Source: Coprinellus micaceus
Lineage: Eukaryota > Basidiomycota > Agaricomycetes > Agaricales > Psathyrellaceae
Assembly (NCBI GenBank): GCA_951394405.1
Contig: OX596346.1
Location: 62,001-126,000 of the forward strand
Length of the DNA stretch: 64,000 bases
Reading direction: 5' to 3'
This document shows positions 1-10,546 of the stretch, piece by piece (within the stretch, counting starts at the first letter, position 1; every line of letters begins with the position of its first letter). The translations under genes and the position numbers were made by a program. The notes below the pieces were generated by a model. The model worked only from the letters and a program-made list of their open reading frames with translations, had not been told where the DNA came from and did not search any database.

Positions 1-408
1 TGCCTTCTCGATCGAAAACGCGGAGTTGGTTTCGAGGAGTTGAGCAAATCGGGAAGGACCCATGCAAGCGTGTCGGATACGCTCGATCGACATATCATCG
101 ATGGGGTAGGATGGGAAGAAAACCGAGCGGTGGTGACAAAGCGCGCGGAGCAAATGGATCCAAGTCGTCCTCTCTTGAAGCATCTCGTGGAGAGAGCTGC
201 AAGTCTGAAATTGTCCCCGTGAGCTGAAATAGTTCGATCAAGCAGGGATCTCACGTACCGAGAGGAGGGAGAGGATGTCTGCTGGGGTACGTAACTGAGC
301 GGCAATTTCGTACCAAACCTCTTGAGGTACGCCTGAGATCGGAGAGTTGGTGTGTCGTTCACCTTCGTCGGGGTGCAGCGACGGGTATTCGGGATTCGAG
401 GGTTTCAT
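1..408 (-). CDS. F-box-like protein, 5' part (runs off left edge)
   Basis: I read two exons on the minus strand: 408-259, a 54-bp intron (donor at 258, acceptor CAG at 205-207), then 204 down to base 1 with no stop. The spliced protein starts MKPSNPEYPSLHPDEGE. It contains an F-box-like helix block (VPQEVWYEIAAQL, then LSLLS) that continues across the intron into LHEMLQERTTWIHLLRALC, the usual spacing of basidiomycete F-box proteins. F-box proteins recruit substrates to SCF ubiquitin ligases; here that role rests on the motif alone. The 3' part lies outside the window, so substrate-binding repeats cannot be judged. The splice is phase 0 and keeps the frame open to the edge, which is the main support. 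Confidence 0.6.
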
Positions 409-860
409 TGAGAGGAGTGGCCGAGCGACAGAGTGGTCGTCGGATATGGCTTCTGGGGACAACCCCAACAGGCCGCAGGATACGATTACGACGGAATGAA
501 AACAAGTCCAGTGACAGGTCAAGAGATCGTCGATTAGCTCTGGGGGAGTAGATGACAGGACGATGGGATGGAGGCTTCAGAGTCAGATGACACACAGAAC
601 GTGATGGCTCCCGCCTAATCAACCCCCGGTGATTGGGCGCTCTGACAGTAACCTGAATACCGACAGGACATAATCTTGTTCGAATGGTTATAATCAGGCC
701 TTGTTTTTGGATCGACGGGACCCCGGTAGAATGGGTCCAAGGGCACCCATGAGCGTCATAGGTCACCGTGACGATTCAATACAACACGCCATCCACCCTT
801 TTCGTACAAAGGCATCCGTTGTTGATCAACGAGCGCCTCGAGCGCTTTACGAGAAAGGAA
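409..860. other. Intergenic, nothing recognised
   Basis: Between the F-box start and the STE3 relic I see only short, unsupported open frames and no clear repeat. Confidence 0.4.
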
Positions 861-867
861 TTCTATG

Positions 868-1115
868 GATGGCATACGCCGCGATTTGGACCAGATTAAC
901 CAGTGTCCCGCTGTTCTCTGGAGGGGCAGCTCAGTGAGTACCATTGCCACGGAGTTCACGTGTTGGGCCCCAATTGTTTGTGCGATTGTATTTCTTGGCT
1001 TCTTCGGTCTCGCTGATGAGGCGAGGAAGAATTACCGCTCGGCGATGGAGATCATCGCTAGGAGTATGGCATTCGCAATCGCCCCTGGCACTGGATATAG
1101 CACTCAGTCCTCGAA
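868..1115 (+). pseudogene. Relic of a STE3-type pheromone receptor (C-terminal part)
   Basis: This frame keeps the end of a STE3 receptor: a degraded DQ-x-PA-x-W segment, then TRWAP-like FTCWAPIVCAIVFLGFFG (TM7), then ADEARKNYRSAMEIIAR. The intact receptor at 2462-3789 has the same block as FTRWAPVVCAVVFFAFFG and ADEARKNYRSAVETVAR. TM1-TM6 are missing. Similarity continues into the 3' flank: a tract around 1395-1425 (TGTAGCCATA and surroundings) resembles the tract downstream of the intact gene near 4005-4025. This is a duplicated and truncated receptor rather than a functional gene. Confidence 0.75.
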
Positions 1116-2202
1116 GATCAGTAACTTACCTCCAATCGCCCCGCGTCATCAACTACCCCTGACCTCCCAAGGGAACCGTCGAGGCATGGGATTCCCATCC
1201 GTTCGGAGACATCCTCAAACGAGTGTCCTGTGTGAGGAGGAAATCCATTCAAGAATTCCTCTACACTTGCTTCCACGCTCCTAACCCTTCGAGTCATGCA
1301 GAACCGTCAAATATCGCACCCTCCTACCCAACTCCCCATCCTCCCTCATTTAATTGCCTCTCTGTATCGGTACGACTCTCGCTGCCTGTCAGTCTGTCAT
1401 CACCCCCTGTAGCCATAATATCTCCGTCGCTCCGACTGCATCCCCATCCTACATAAATTGGTCGCCCACTTATAATCACGTCGTGCCGTTGACTCGAATT
1501 TGTCTGATGTACTTTCCCCCACGACGTCACCTCGGGATTTCAAACACTCCCTGATAGTAAACCGTCCAGCTAAACGGCGTGCGGAACGAAACTGTTGGAT
1601 GGCAGGAAGGTTGGCAAGCACAAGGACGTAGGGGACGTCGAGGGAGCGCCAGCCATGTTACTCGCAGAGGGAGGAAGCATTTCGATCGTTGCTGGCACAG
1701 AGGGCGAGGAGACTTTCACCTTCAGCGACGCGTACAGAGGAGTGCATGAATGCCATACTCTGAGGCCGGTTGCCTCGAACGAGTGGAGATCGGGCTCACC
1801 GAAAGGGAAGAAAGGGTACCAGTTGAAATCCCTAGCCAAGCGGAGTCGGGGCATGCTATCTGGAGAGATGAGAGGAGTCATTCCGGTTCGGAAAAACCTG
1901 GCGTGTGGAAATCCATTGCATCAAGGTTCCGTATCAAACCGCTCGTACTGGATACTTGATTGCGATAAGCCTTTCGGAATCTCGAGAGGTGTGAGCCCAT
2001 TCAGGGTCAGACTTCCTTTCCAAGGTCGGTGAGTGAGAGGAATAGACCCAATGTCGGGCAGCGAAGGCCCTAGAGAAAGGGGACATGCGGAAACTTAAAG
2101 TGACGTGAACGAGTGAAGTGAGGCGTGAATCGGAGAAATATCGGAATGAGCTTGGTGTTTGGGTTTGTAGGCTGATGTGGCTTTCGTCCTCTCCATGACG
2201 AT

Positions 2203-2224
2203 ACACACACACACACACACACAC
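2203..2224. repeat. (CA)n microsatellite
   Basis: About eleven CA units in the region between the STE3 relic and the intact receptor. No gene is evident between 1120 and 2461. Confidence 0.9.
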
Positions 2225-2461
2225 CATTTTAGGAGAACACAAACTCCGACCCATAAACGGTTCAAGGTTAATTTCAACTTCGATGTTCGCCATCTGCGAG
2301 CACAAGGGCCCATCTTTGACAATGGAACTTCCGGAAAGGCGAACAAGGACGAGGGGTCATTGCGAAACCTTCTTCAGAACCAGGTTATCGACGATGCAAT
2401 CTGCTGAAGCTTCCCCCCTCCCTCTTCCTTCCCCAACTTGTTCGGTGTGGTGATCTTCGAG

Positions 2462-3789
2462 ATGTCTTCCGCCCCAGGCCCGATCCCCAACCCGGTCTTC
2501 TCCACCTTTGCGTTCCTGGGCTTCATGGCTTGCGTCGTACCCTTCCCCTGGCATCTCGAAGCTTGGAATACGGGGACGTGTCTATACATGTTCTGGACTG
2601 GCCTTGGCTGTCTGAACATGTTTGTCAACTCCATCGTTTGGAATGGCAATGCGGTTAACTGGGCGCCCATATGGTGCGATATCTGTACGTTTCGTTTGCT
2701 CTAAGCCCCCATTCGATTGACTCATAGTGCTCGACAGCCTCTCGGATCATCTTGGGAACCCACTTCGCCATCCCCGCCGCATCCCTATGCATTAATCGCC
2801 GTCTCTACCGCATCGCATCAATTCAGGCCGTCACCGTCTCCCGCGCTGAGAAGCGCCGAGCCGTCATGGTCGACTTAGCCATCGGTCTAGGCTATCCTTG
2901 TCTCATGATTGCGTTGCAATACATAGTTCAAGGCCATCGCTTCAACATCTTCGAAGACATCGGCTGCTTCCCTTTCACTTACAACACTCCTCCCGCCTTC
3001 GTCCTCGTCCACGCCCAACCTCTCTTTGTCGGGGTCATCTCCCTCATCTACTGCGCCCTCAGCATCAGGCTATTCGCACAGAAACACGTTCAGTACACCA
3101 GCTTCATTTCGTCCCACAACAACCTCACTACAAGTCGCTACGTCCGACTGATGGTACTCGCAGGTATCGAAATTGTCACGAACATCCCCCTCGTATCGTG
3201 GGCGCTCGCCAACAACGTCAAGGAAGGTGTCGCCCCGTGGCTCGGGTGGAACGATACCCACTACGGCTTCTCCCGCGTCGACCAGTTCCCTGCGATGTTT
3301 TGGCGCAAGATCCCGGGGAACATCGCCGGGCTCGAGTTCACCCGCTGGGCGCCCGTCGTCTGTGCTGTTGTGTTCTTCGCGTTCTTCGGTTTCGCCGATG
3401 AGGCGAGGAAGAACTATCGCTCTGCGGTCGAGACCGTGGCGAGGAAGATGGGGTACTCCACTTTCACCCTTACGGGTTCGCGTACAGGGTCATCGAGCAC
3501 GAATACTCTTAATGGGGGTATGTCGTCGACTGGCAAGACAAGGACCGCTCCTCGCGTCTTTGTGCAGACCGACAAGCTTACGGACGCCTCGGTGTGTTTC
3601 GACGACGCTAGCGTGTTCGATGAGAAGGAGAAGAAGTTCTTCGCTACGGATGCCTCTTCCGCGACGGACTCCAGTGACGATGCAATCTCCTCTTCGAGCC
3701 CTCCTTCATCCCCTGACCCAACGAGGCAACCGTCGAGGAACTCGGTTCACAACGAGTCCCCGAAAGTATCTGAATGGTCTCCCGTCTAA
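2462..3789 (+). CDS. STE3-type mating pheromone receptor (GPCR)
   Basis: Two exons, 2462-2684 and 2738-3789, give 424 residues. The intron is 53 bp (GTACGT donor, CAG acceptor) and the frame is open throughout. Seven hydrophobic segments occupy roughly the first 290 residues. The family signatures are visible: WHLEAWN after TM1, an NxxVWxG(N) segment, the CDI-S junction, CINRRLY after TM3, and FTRWAP followed by ADEARKNYR after TM7. The long Ser-rich cytoplasmic tail is typical. Such receptors sit in the plasma membrane and bind farnesylated peptide pheromones, signalling through a G protein in mate recognition. A truncated paralogue lies 1.4 kb upstream, as in B mating-type loci, but receptors outside the mating locus also exist in Agaricomycetes. 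The GPCR call is firm; the mating-type role is not. Confidence 0.93.
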
Positions 3790-4492
3790 TTTCCCAAGTG
3801 CTATCACCTTCCCAACCCCTCTCCGTTCCTTCCACCCACCGCTCCTTTGGTATCGGCCCAACTATCTGGCGGTTACAAGCGTTCATGATCTCACACACGT
3901 TCAACACTTTACTAACTTACATACCCCTTCTTCGTTTCGTGGCCCCACCATACCCCTTCAGCTACTTTATTGTATCGATTCGTACCTGCATACCTCATCA
4001 CCACCGCCCGTTGTAGCCATAGTACCCCGCTTTCTCGCACTTTTGGATCCTCCATGGGTTCCCAGATGCTTGTGTATCATTTTCCCTTCCACCATAATGT
4101 ACTCCTAGATCCGACGATTATTCCCAGACTGTCTCCTAGTAGACGGTCCCAATGACATGATTTATCAAACCACCCCGAGTTCTGTTCTGTCTGCCAACAA
4201 AGCCTCGTCGCGATCTCGTCGCCGCCAATTTCTCTTCATTGTGAGCCAAATCCCCACCGTGAAGAAGGGGCCGATAACGGTCAGGAGCAGGAACAGCGTC
4301 ATACCGAGCGGCACCCGACCTGCATAAGCGCACCGAAAAAGGATGAACAGGTTGACAGGAATCCGGGTCTGGGTGTGTCCCTTGGGATCGTCGTCGTGGA
4401 GTTCTTTGGCATATCAAGATCAGTGCAGCGAAGCTCGTGCGTTCGCATAACTCAACGTTTATTTGCGCAAAGTACCCCAAATCACCGACTGA
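3790..4492. other. Intergenic, nothing recognised
   Basis: This is the 3' flank of the receptor and of the converging membrane-protein gene. I found no pheromone precursor or repeat in it. Confidence 0.4.
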
Positions 4493-5728
4493 CTATGGCT
4501 CCCTGATCGCCGCCTCGCCAGTCTGTCCCTTCCCACAGTTCCTCACTCTCCAAGCGTACACAGCTACCCTTCCCAAAGTCAAACCTTGCCAGATATCGAC
4601 TCCTGCCTCTAGAAATCCCCACAACGCATATTCTCTCTTGGGGAGAACATTGGTGGGTATCTGCATGACTTCACGTTCAGGTTTCAAGTCGTCGAATGTC
4701 TTTAGTACTTCGGCGACACTGGTGAGCGTTCCCCACGTCGCCCAGAGGACTGCGAGGAGAAGCGCTCCTACAGACAGCGTGACGAAGAACGCTCGGCGTG
4801 GGCTTGCAATTGGGTGGGCTGGAGATACGGGTTGTCCAGAGCCTTCGCCGCTTAGTGGAAGGTGATATGATGGTTTTTTGTGCCTCGTCGTGATTTCGTG
4901 CGCGTTTATCGCATAGAGTATGCCCATGTCAAACAACGACGTGGCAAGGAGGAGCCGAAGGAGGGGGAAATGGGATTCGGAGAAGACGAACGATATGGAG
5001 AGCATCACGAGAGACACGAGGAGCCGTCCCCTGATTTTGTTCATCGGCGTTGGAAGTTGACCCGAGAGAAATGGGTCGACGCCGTGAAATCCCCTGTTGC
5101 GGTCGATGAACGCTGCGGCAGACAACATCCAGACTTGCACCAGTGCCAACAACATTACCATCAACCAGCCTCCAGCTTCATCCCCCTCCCAAGTAGTGCC
5201 TGGGGAGATTTCGAGAAGGGTATTCGTCAGTGCGAATACGGCGCACAAGACCCACATGCCAATGAAGAGGGACATTCGGGGGCTCAGCCATGAAGGGATG
5301 AACGTAGTACCGTCTTCAGCCACGCCACCGCCCACTAGTGAATCGTTTCCCTCCTCACCACCTCCCACAAGAGCAGCCTCAGGACCCGCCGTTGGGATAT
5401 ATCGAGATCCCCTTGCTGGGTTCCTGATGATATGTAGGCCGGACAAGATGGCGATATTGATAACGACGGTTGCGAGAGAGAGTACCGGGGGAAGATATAC
5501 GAGGTTGCATACGACGCGGTTGTGGTATGTCGTGCTGCGTGTTGTAGATCGAGTATCCAAACGCTCGATATTTCCGGCCCACCGAGACGTTACAGAGAGG
5601 CCAGCGCATGCGAAGACCAGGTAAATGGTGAAGTAATAGGAAGCAGCGTGCTGAGAAGCGAGTCCCCCTCCTTGAGGCCCAGCCTTACTGCTCGGCGGGG
5701 AGATGTGGGGGAAGGGGACATTCGACAT
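4493..5728 (-). CDS. Multi-pass membrane protein, function unknown
   Basis: Single open frame of 411 residues from the ATG at 5728 (MSNVPFPHISPP). The frame extends upstream only through non-ATG codons. I see about seven hydrophobic segments: YYFTIYLVFACAGLSV, a long one around NLVYLPPVLSLATVVINIAIL, MSLFIGMWVLCAVFAL, WLMVMLLALVQVWMLSAAAF, RLLVSLVMLSISFVF, LLRLLLATSLFDMGILYAI, and FFVTLSVGALLLAVLWATWG. A Gly/Glu-rich loop lies between TM2 and TM3. I do not recognise the family. It converges on STE3 and shows no link to it. An intron within the frame cannot be excluded. Confidence 0.7.
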   Translation of the reverse strand: MSNVPFPHISPPSSKAGPQGGGLASQHAASYYFTIYLVFACAGLSVTSRWAGNIERLDTRSTTRSTTYHNRVVCNLVYLPPVLSLATVVINIAILSGLHIIRNPARGSRYIPTAGPEAALVGGGEEGNDSLVGGGVAEDGTTFIPSWLSPRMSLFIGMWVLCAVFALTNTLLEISPGTTWEGDEAGGWLMVMLLALVQVWMLSAAAFIDRNRGFHGVDPFLSGQLPTPMNKIRGRLLVSLVMLSISFVFSESHFPLLRLLLATSLFDMGILYAINAHEITTRHKKPSYHLPLSGEGSGQPVSPAHPIASPRRAFFVTLSVGALLLAVLWATWGTLTSVAEVLKTFDDLKPEREVMQIPTNVLPKREYALWGFLEAGVDIWQGLTLGRVAVYAWRVRNCGKGQTGEAAIREP

Positions 5729-6055
5729 GATGGTTGAAGGCAAGGAAGATCAGTCGCAGTCCGTCGAGTCTCTCAGTTTGAATCCCCGCGATGCCGTAAA
5801 CTCGCCGAATTCCAGATCACTGTCAGTTGTGGCAACGCACAGCACAGCTCTGCTACTAGAGGGCGTTAAGATCTTATGGGGCCTCAGAGAGAATGTCTCT
5901 CATGCTAGTGCCCCGAATGCCTATGAGAGGTACTCATACTCTGGCCAGGATTTTCACTGTACTTTGAAGCGAGCACGGAGGTGAACCGTGATGGGCACAC
6001 AAGAATGAGAAGTCGACGGAACTTGAGCAGTGAAAGATCATGTACGAGTTATCTT

Positions 6056-6243
6056 TGGAGTAGTCCAGAGTGGACCTACTCGGGCACGCTCGCTGGTGAG
6101 GCTGGTGCGCTGGGCGACGCTGGCTGGGCACCTCGGTATGTCGGAGTGATATTGATCCCGTACGCCGCTGGCATCCACATCATCGTAATCTAATCTAATC
6201 TATGCCGATGCCGGCTGTGCTGGGCGCCTAATCGCCCTGGCAC
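6056..6243 (+). repeat. Dispersed ~0.2-kb repeat with terminal hairpins, copy 1
   Basis: This shares most of its length with 40457-40659. It begins TGGAGTAGTCC, whose GAGTAGTCC pairs with GGACCTACTC a few bases later. It runs through near-identical text (CTGGGCGACGCTGGCTGGGC, then a TAATCTAATCTAATC tract) and ends GGGCGCCTAATCGCCCTGGC, again a hairpin. No coding capacity. The class is unknown. Confidence 0.75.
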
Positions 6244-6281
6244 GTAGTGAGTGGCGTTACGGCACAACCTTCCGATTGAAC

Positions 6282-7471
6282 TTAGACTGATGCTCGAACG
6301 GTCATTTCCACTCCGCCATCTCCTCCCCTCAGACCCCTCCTTCGTCTCCATATCCCCAAACCCGCGCCGTTCCACACCCAACTCCAGACCTCTGTACCCC
6401 TACGCGGAATCCAGCTCCTGCCAAAACCAAACCCATTCCTCCTCCACTGTGCGATTACTCTACCGAGAGCGAACAATGAACGTGCGAAAACATAGGCGCC
6501 AGTGAACACGAGGACGTTGACCAACCCGACTGCAAGGACCGAGGGCATATAGATCGTCAACGGGAAGGGGTGTGCGAAGATGGTGATCGAGCCCATACAG
6601 AGCAGGTATGGCATCCTGTATTCACGTCGTAGAGTGCTGATAAGCCAGCGCGCCCGTCATGTTCCCATTCTTTGACTCACCATATCCACCGCCGGCGCGT
6701 ACGATCCTCCATCGCCCGCACATGGCGTAGAACGTTCCACCACCCATCATATGATGCAGCGGCAGTTGAGGGGAAGAGTCGTCTCCACCATCGCCCTGCA
6801 TTCTTGTAAACGTAGATGCAGAGAAACCACAATATTGTGGGGAGCGCGACGCCTACTACGCCGACGAAGATCAGAATATAGATCAAGATGAGGAAGACCA
6901 CTTCGACTACTCTTGCGTGGTTGCTGTTCGGTTTGGATGTGATCGCGGTTTCAGAGAGAATTCGTCAGATGATTGGGTGGAGAAGGAGCGTTGGCGTATC
7001 TCTCACTTATCTCAACGGCTACAAACAATAGAACCATAAATACGTTCTCCTCCAACAGCTCCTTTCCGACATCCACAAGTGGCTCCTTCATATCGACTTC
7101 GAACAGCCGCGGGGCGACACCCGGACACTCTGCCTCAATTATTCCGCACCAATAGGCTCTAGTGGTGGTGGTATCAGCACATATCGCAGACCCTTTCGAT
7201 CACGGAGTGAGTAAGGTTGAAATAAAAGGTCTACGCACATAAGCGCCCATATCAAACCAAGCGCGACATTGAATGCGTCCGCAGAAGGGTTGTCACGGAA
7301 TGCTAGGACAGCTTTCGTTGATCCAAACCCCATAATGACGATGCTGTTCATCGCCCTCCAGACAGTGATCTTGAACACCCGCGGCGGCGGATCCTGGCTG
7401 AGGACCTGGGCTTGAGGTGCTCCTATGATTGTGTCCTCAGCTGGAGTCGATAACTGCGTCGGTTCACTCAT
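6282..7471 (-). CDS. Novel membrane-protein family member D
   Basis: Four exons: 7471-7239, 7158-7007, 6909-6681, 6615-6282; 315 residues. Exon phases (2, 1, 2) are the same as in members A, B and C, which is strong evidence for this splicing. Exon 1 carries the family core WRAMNSIVIMGFG, STKAVLAF, NPSADAF and LGLIWAL; exon 2 begins AYWCGIIEAECPGVAP and has LFEVDM. Exons 3 and 4 supply further hydrophobic segments (VFLILIYILIFVGVVGVALP; VLAVGLVNVLVFTGAYVFA). About six TM segments in total. The C-terminal tail is about 40 residues longer than in paralogues and rich in Gly, Arg and Trp. It is divergent with member E, sharing a 525-bp intergenic region. Function unknown; probably an integral membrane protein. 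Confidence 0.75.
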
Positions 7472-7996
7472 ACACCCAGAGAGTTTGGAACGGAACCAGA
7501 TGTTTGTAAAACGGGTCTGTGACGGAAGCGGGAAGGTTCTTGTGGCGAGGGAGACATGTCAACTCCTCGTCCTTATCTCCACAGCAGTGCGTAACGCGTT
7601 CTCACTGGATCTACTCGTCCGAACTCGTGCTCCTGCCGTTTCTGCGGCATCCATTAACACAGGACGTTCGCCCACTCCCTTCTCTTCGCTCTCATGATGC
7701 AAACCGAGGGAGGTATAGCGGGTCACTGGTAGCGAGCCCATATTGTGATAAGAAGCTGGTTAACGGTCCCATCACCTCACTTAAGCGCCCATACAGACTA
7801 TACCCGATAGGGAACGTAACTACAGCTTGAGGTGTAAAGGTGTTAGTTGGACTCGTTGAATACGTTCGTCACACTGGGGTGACCAGTACAAGTGTGCCTT
7901 CATATAAGGCTGCATGCTGTCACAGGCCAGCACGTCGTCTCCCCTCTTCCAAACGCCACACACCGAAGGTCGACCTGGAGGTGTGCGACCTACGCA
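7472..7996. promoter_or_regulatory. Shared divergent promoter region of D and E
   Basis: Both family members are transcribed outward from this 525-bp interval. The GATTAGATAGGCGCCCG motif seen upstream of A, B and C is not present here in full; only a weak partial match (TAAGCGCCCATAC, about 7782) is visible. Confidence 0.4.
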
Positions 7997-8825
7997 ATGA
8001 GCGCCGAAGCACAGTCGAATCCTTCCAATACTCCAAACCCATTCCCTCCTTCCAACGCTCCAGAGTCATCGCCTAGCGCCGCACCGCAGGGTCCGGATGG
8101 GAACACCGGCTCGACCACGCATGACCAAGGGCCAATCTCTGGCGGTCGGGAAACATCGGGTGAATTCAAGATCACGGCCTGGAGAACTCTGAACACATGT
8201 GTCCTTGTGTTCGTTGGGATCGCCAAAACTATTGCTGCGTTCGAGGGAAACCCTTCCGTCAATGCCTGGGACATGGCACTTGGGTTATTCTGGGCCGCCG
8301 TGTAGGTGCTGTGCTACGTGCGCTTCGTCGGGAAACCTGTGTGCTGACTCTGGGAACATTAACGGTCTCTGTCACGGCTGCATAGATCGTACTGGGCTAG
8401 CCTGGTCGAAGTCGAACGTCCTTCTGTGGCGCCCTGGCTCTTTAGCACTGATATACGAGAGATTGCCCTCCTCCCTGTGGCCCTGATTATCATCGCAGGG
8501 GTATTATACTTAGTCTCAATGGTCTGCTTCACAAGTGAGAAAACATACCAACCCCCTCCGTTAGCCCTCCTCCAATGTCTTATGAAGATTGGAATATATT
8601 TCACAATGCTTCGTTGTACCGGCTCTATTTTATGTGAGTAGAGGTGCACCGACATTTGGTCCTCAGACATACGTGGTGATAGGTTGCTGACACCAATGCA
8701 GGGTAATATGCACTGGTATGGTTTGGGTGCTATTGCTCTTGCACTACCGTCCGCTAGATGGCTTGGACAAGATGGCAGGCCTCTGGTCATCCCTCCGCGA
8801 TTACATGCACTATGAAACCTTTTGA
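7997..8825 (+). pseudogene. Novel membrane-protein family member E, interrupted by a TIR element
   Basis: Exons 7997-8301, 8386-8534, 8588-8633 and 8702-8825 give a 207-residue frame with family phases 2, 1, 2. The core is present: WRTLNTCVLVFVGIAKTIAAFEGNP, then LGLFW, then APWLFSTDI in exon 2 (149 nt, the same size as in A and C). Exon 3 is only 46 nt against 199-220 in paralogues, so the fourth TM segment is missing. The stop codon lies inside the left inverted repeat of the element at 8818-9988. Beyond the element, 9989-10202 continues in an appropriate frame with the family's last TM (GVWAGIIAYVAFGIVLTLRR). The gene was therefore probably broken by insertion. Expression of the truncated product remains possible. 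Confidence 0.65.
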
Positions 8826-9988
8826 CGCGGGTTACCCGCGTCAGCCCGCGTTTGCCCCCGACCGCCCGCGACAAAACCAGGGCGGAATACCTGTGAGCTG
8901 TCTTTGACGCGGCTGGACGCGGAAATCCAACCCGCGTTACTCACAGGGTACTGGACATACCTGTCCGTGACGGGTAAAGTGCCGACGCGTCATAGTCAAG
9001 GACATCTCAGCCGCCTGACCGATAATTTGCACAAGTCCTAGACTGTCTAGACGGGGCTTAAACAAGGGATATAACCCCGCGAGAAGTGGGTCAATCCGTA
9101 ATCGATTTCTTCATTCCCTTCTTCCACCTCATCAGATCTTCGCCACTTCGCCACACTGTGAAGAGCGTACTTCGGGGGTGGGCTATGTGAATATCGGTCG
9201 TGAGTCTTCGATAGGCCTGGACACACGACCTTGATACTAACAACGTTGCGCACCACGCCGGCGGCGTCAACACCCTTTAGCTTGCCTTTAGCAGCCGGAC
9301 AACCGAGAGAACGAGGAGGCACCGGCGAGCGCTTCTTTCCCTCCCTATTCTTCATCGTTGGCTGACCCCTTTCTCAGTATTTCGGAAGGGGCGAACGGTC
9401 GGTCCATTCTCGGAGGCGAACCCCATCAACGCATAGGCGCCTGCTGGACTCCTCCGTACGTCCAACAATTTTGGCTTTCGGTTCAATTTTAAATCCTTGA
9501 TGACTCTAAGATAGAGTCAGTTTTATCTTCCTCTCCTCCCCTGATACCTACCTCGCCTTGTCGCACTTTTCCCGCTTGTACTGTCTATGTAGACCCCCAA
9601 TACAAAATATGAATTGTTTATCATCTTACCCCCTGAGGCCTGAGTGTGAAAGCGATCGGAATCGCGATTCGGAATGGGGAACCAAACGCGCCCATAATAT
9701 ATTGGTGACCTTGGTATTGACAGGGAATGCCCCTGGCATAGCAGAGGAAACTACGAGGCGTTGACGGGGAAACGAGATCCCCGGCGGTGCCACGGCCAAT
9801 TCCTGCGCGTGGACCTGACGGGGAAAACGGAAAATATGACTCGGGATGCCCCCGTCTTTGTGCCAGGGAAATTTCCCTGGAGTTGACGGGGGCCCCACCC
9901 GACTTTGACGAGGACTATACCTGGCCTAGCCGGATAAAGTACTCGTCTGGGCTGGGGGTTGCTGACGCGGGTTACCCGCGTCAAAAGG
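8818..9988. mobile_element. Non-autonomous TIR element with palindromic termini (1.17 kb)
   Basis: The ends are inverted repeats of about 28 bp (8818-8845 and 9961-9988) that start CCTTTTGACGCGGGT. Each end is itself a near-perfect palindrome: ten-base arms TGACGCGGGT and ACCCGCGTCA around one base (8823-8843 and 9963-9983). The interior carries many short TTGACGGGG-type motifs followed by CCCC runs, mostly at 9715-9915, which look like subterminal repeats. No transposase frame is present. I see no clear target-site duplication. It sits in the last exon of family member E. Confidence 0.7.
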
Positions 9989-10202
9989 GTTCTCAGTGAT
10001 GGTGCTGGGGGTCTGGGCGGGTATTATCGCGTACGTCGCTTTTGGGATTGTTCTCACCCTTAGGAGATGGTTTCGTCGTTGGAATTGGTTTCGTCGTTGG
10101 CACTGGTTTCGTTGTTGGAGAAGGCGCCGAACGGGAGGGGCGGGGGAAGATTTAGAGATGGGGTCGACAGGCGGGAACACGGGTGCTAACCGCGATTCTT
10201 GA
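9989..10202 (+). pseudogene. 3' remnant of family member E
   Basis: The frame reads FSVMVLGVWAGIIAYVAFG followed by IVLTLRRWFRRWNW and a Gly-rich tail to the stop at 10202. It matches the end of exon 4 of member A (PYVVVGVWLTLRRDYRERR). It lies directly downstream of the right inverted repeat, as expected if the element split one exon. The WFRRW-type repeats in the tail are peculiar to this copy. Confidence 0.65.
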
Positions 10203-10348
10203 GGTCGATGTCGGTGTGCGAGTAGGGTATACTTCCGTTATTAAAGGTTTGCCTTTCGAAGACGAGATTATATAGGACTACGGATATGTATAGCTTTCAG
10301 TAACTGTAGAGACCAACCTGTTCCTCAGGTCCGTGACCGACTCTGACC

Positions 10349-10546
10349 GTGTCGCCCTCACAGCTACCCACGGTGTGCATGGTATTGAGTCGCCAAGCGT
10401 GCGATCGGTTGTGGCTGGGGTGGGGACGTATTCAGCGAGCACGAGGGTGGGGAAGCGGGAAAATGCATGGGAGATTCGAGGGTCAAAGTGAAACTGTGCC
10501 TGGAGGGAGTGTCAGCGCTTGCGGGTCTTTTTGCGTGGTCGTCTGA
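10349..10546 (+). CDS. Short ORF ending in a CaaX-like box (weak pheromone-precursor candidate)
   Basis: This 65-codon frame ends ACGSFCVVV before TGA. Basidiomycete pheromone precursors are short and end in CaaX, often preceded by Gly-Ser/Thr-Tyr/Phe, and a STE3 receptor lies 6.5 kb away. Against it: the last residue is Val rather than the usual Ala, no acidic-basic processing site is clear, and the rest of the frame is unremarkable. It may be chance. Internal Met codons would give shorter forms. Confidence 0.2.
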   Translation: MSPSQLPTVCMVLSRQACDRLWLGWGRIQRARGWGSGKMHGRFEGQSETVPGGSVSACGSFCVVV

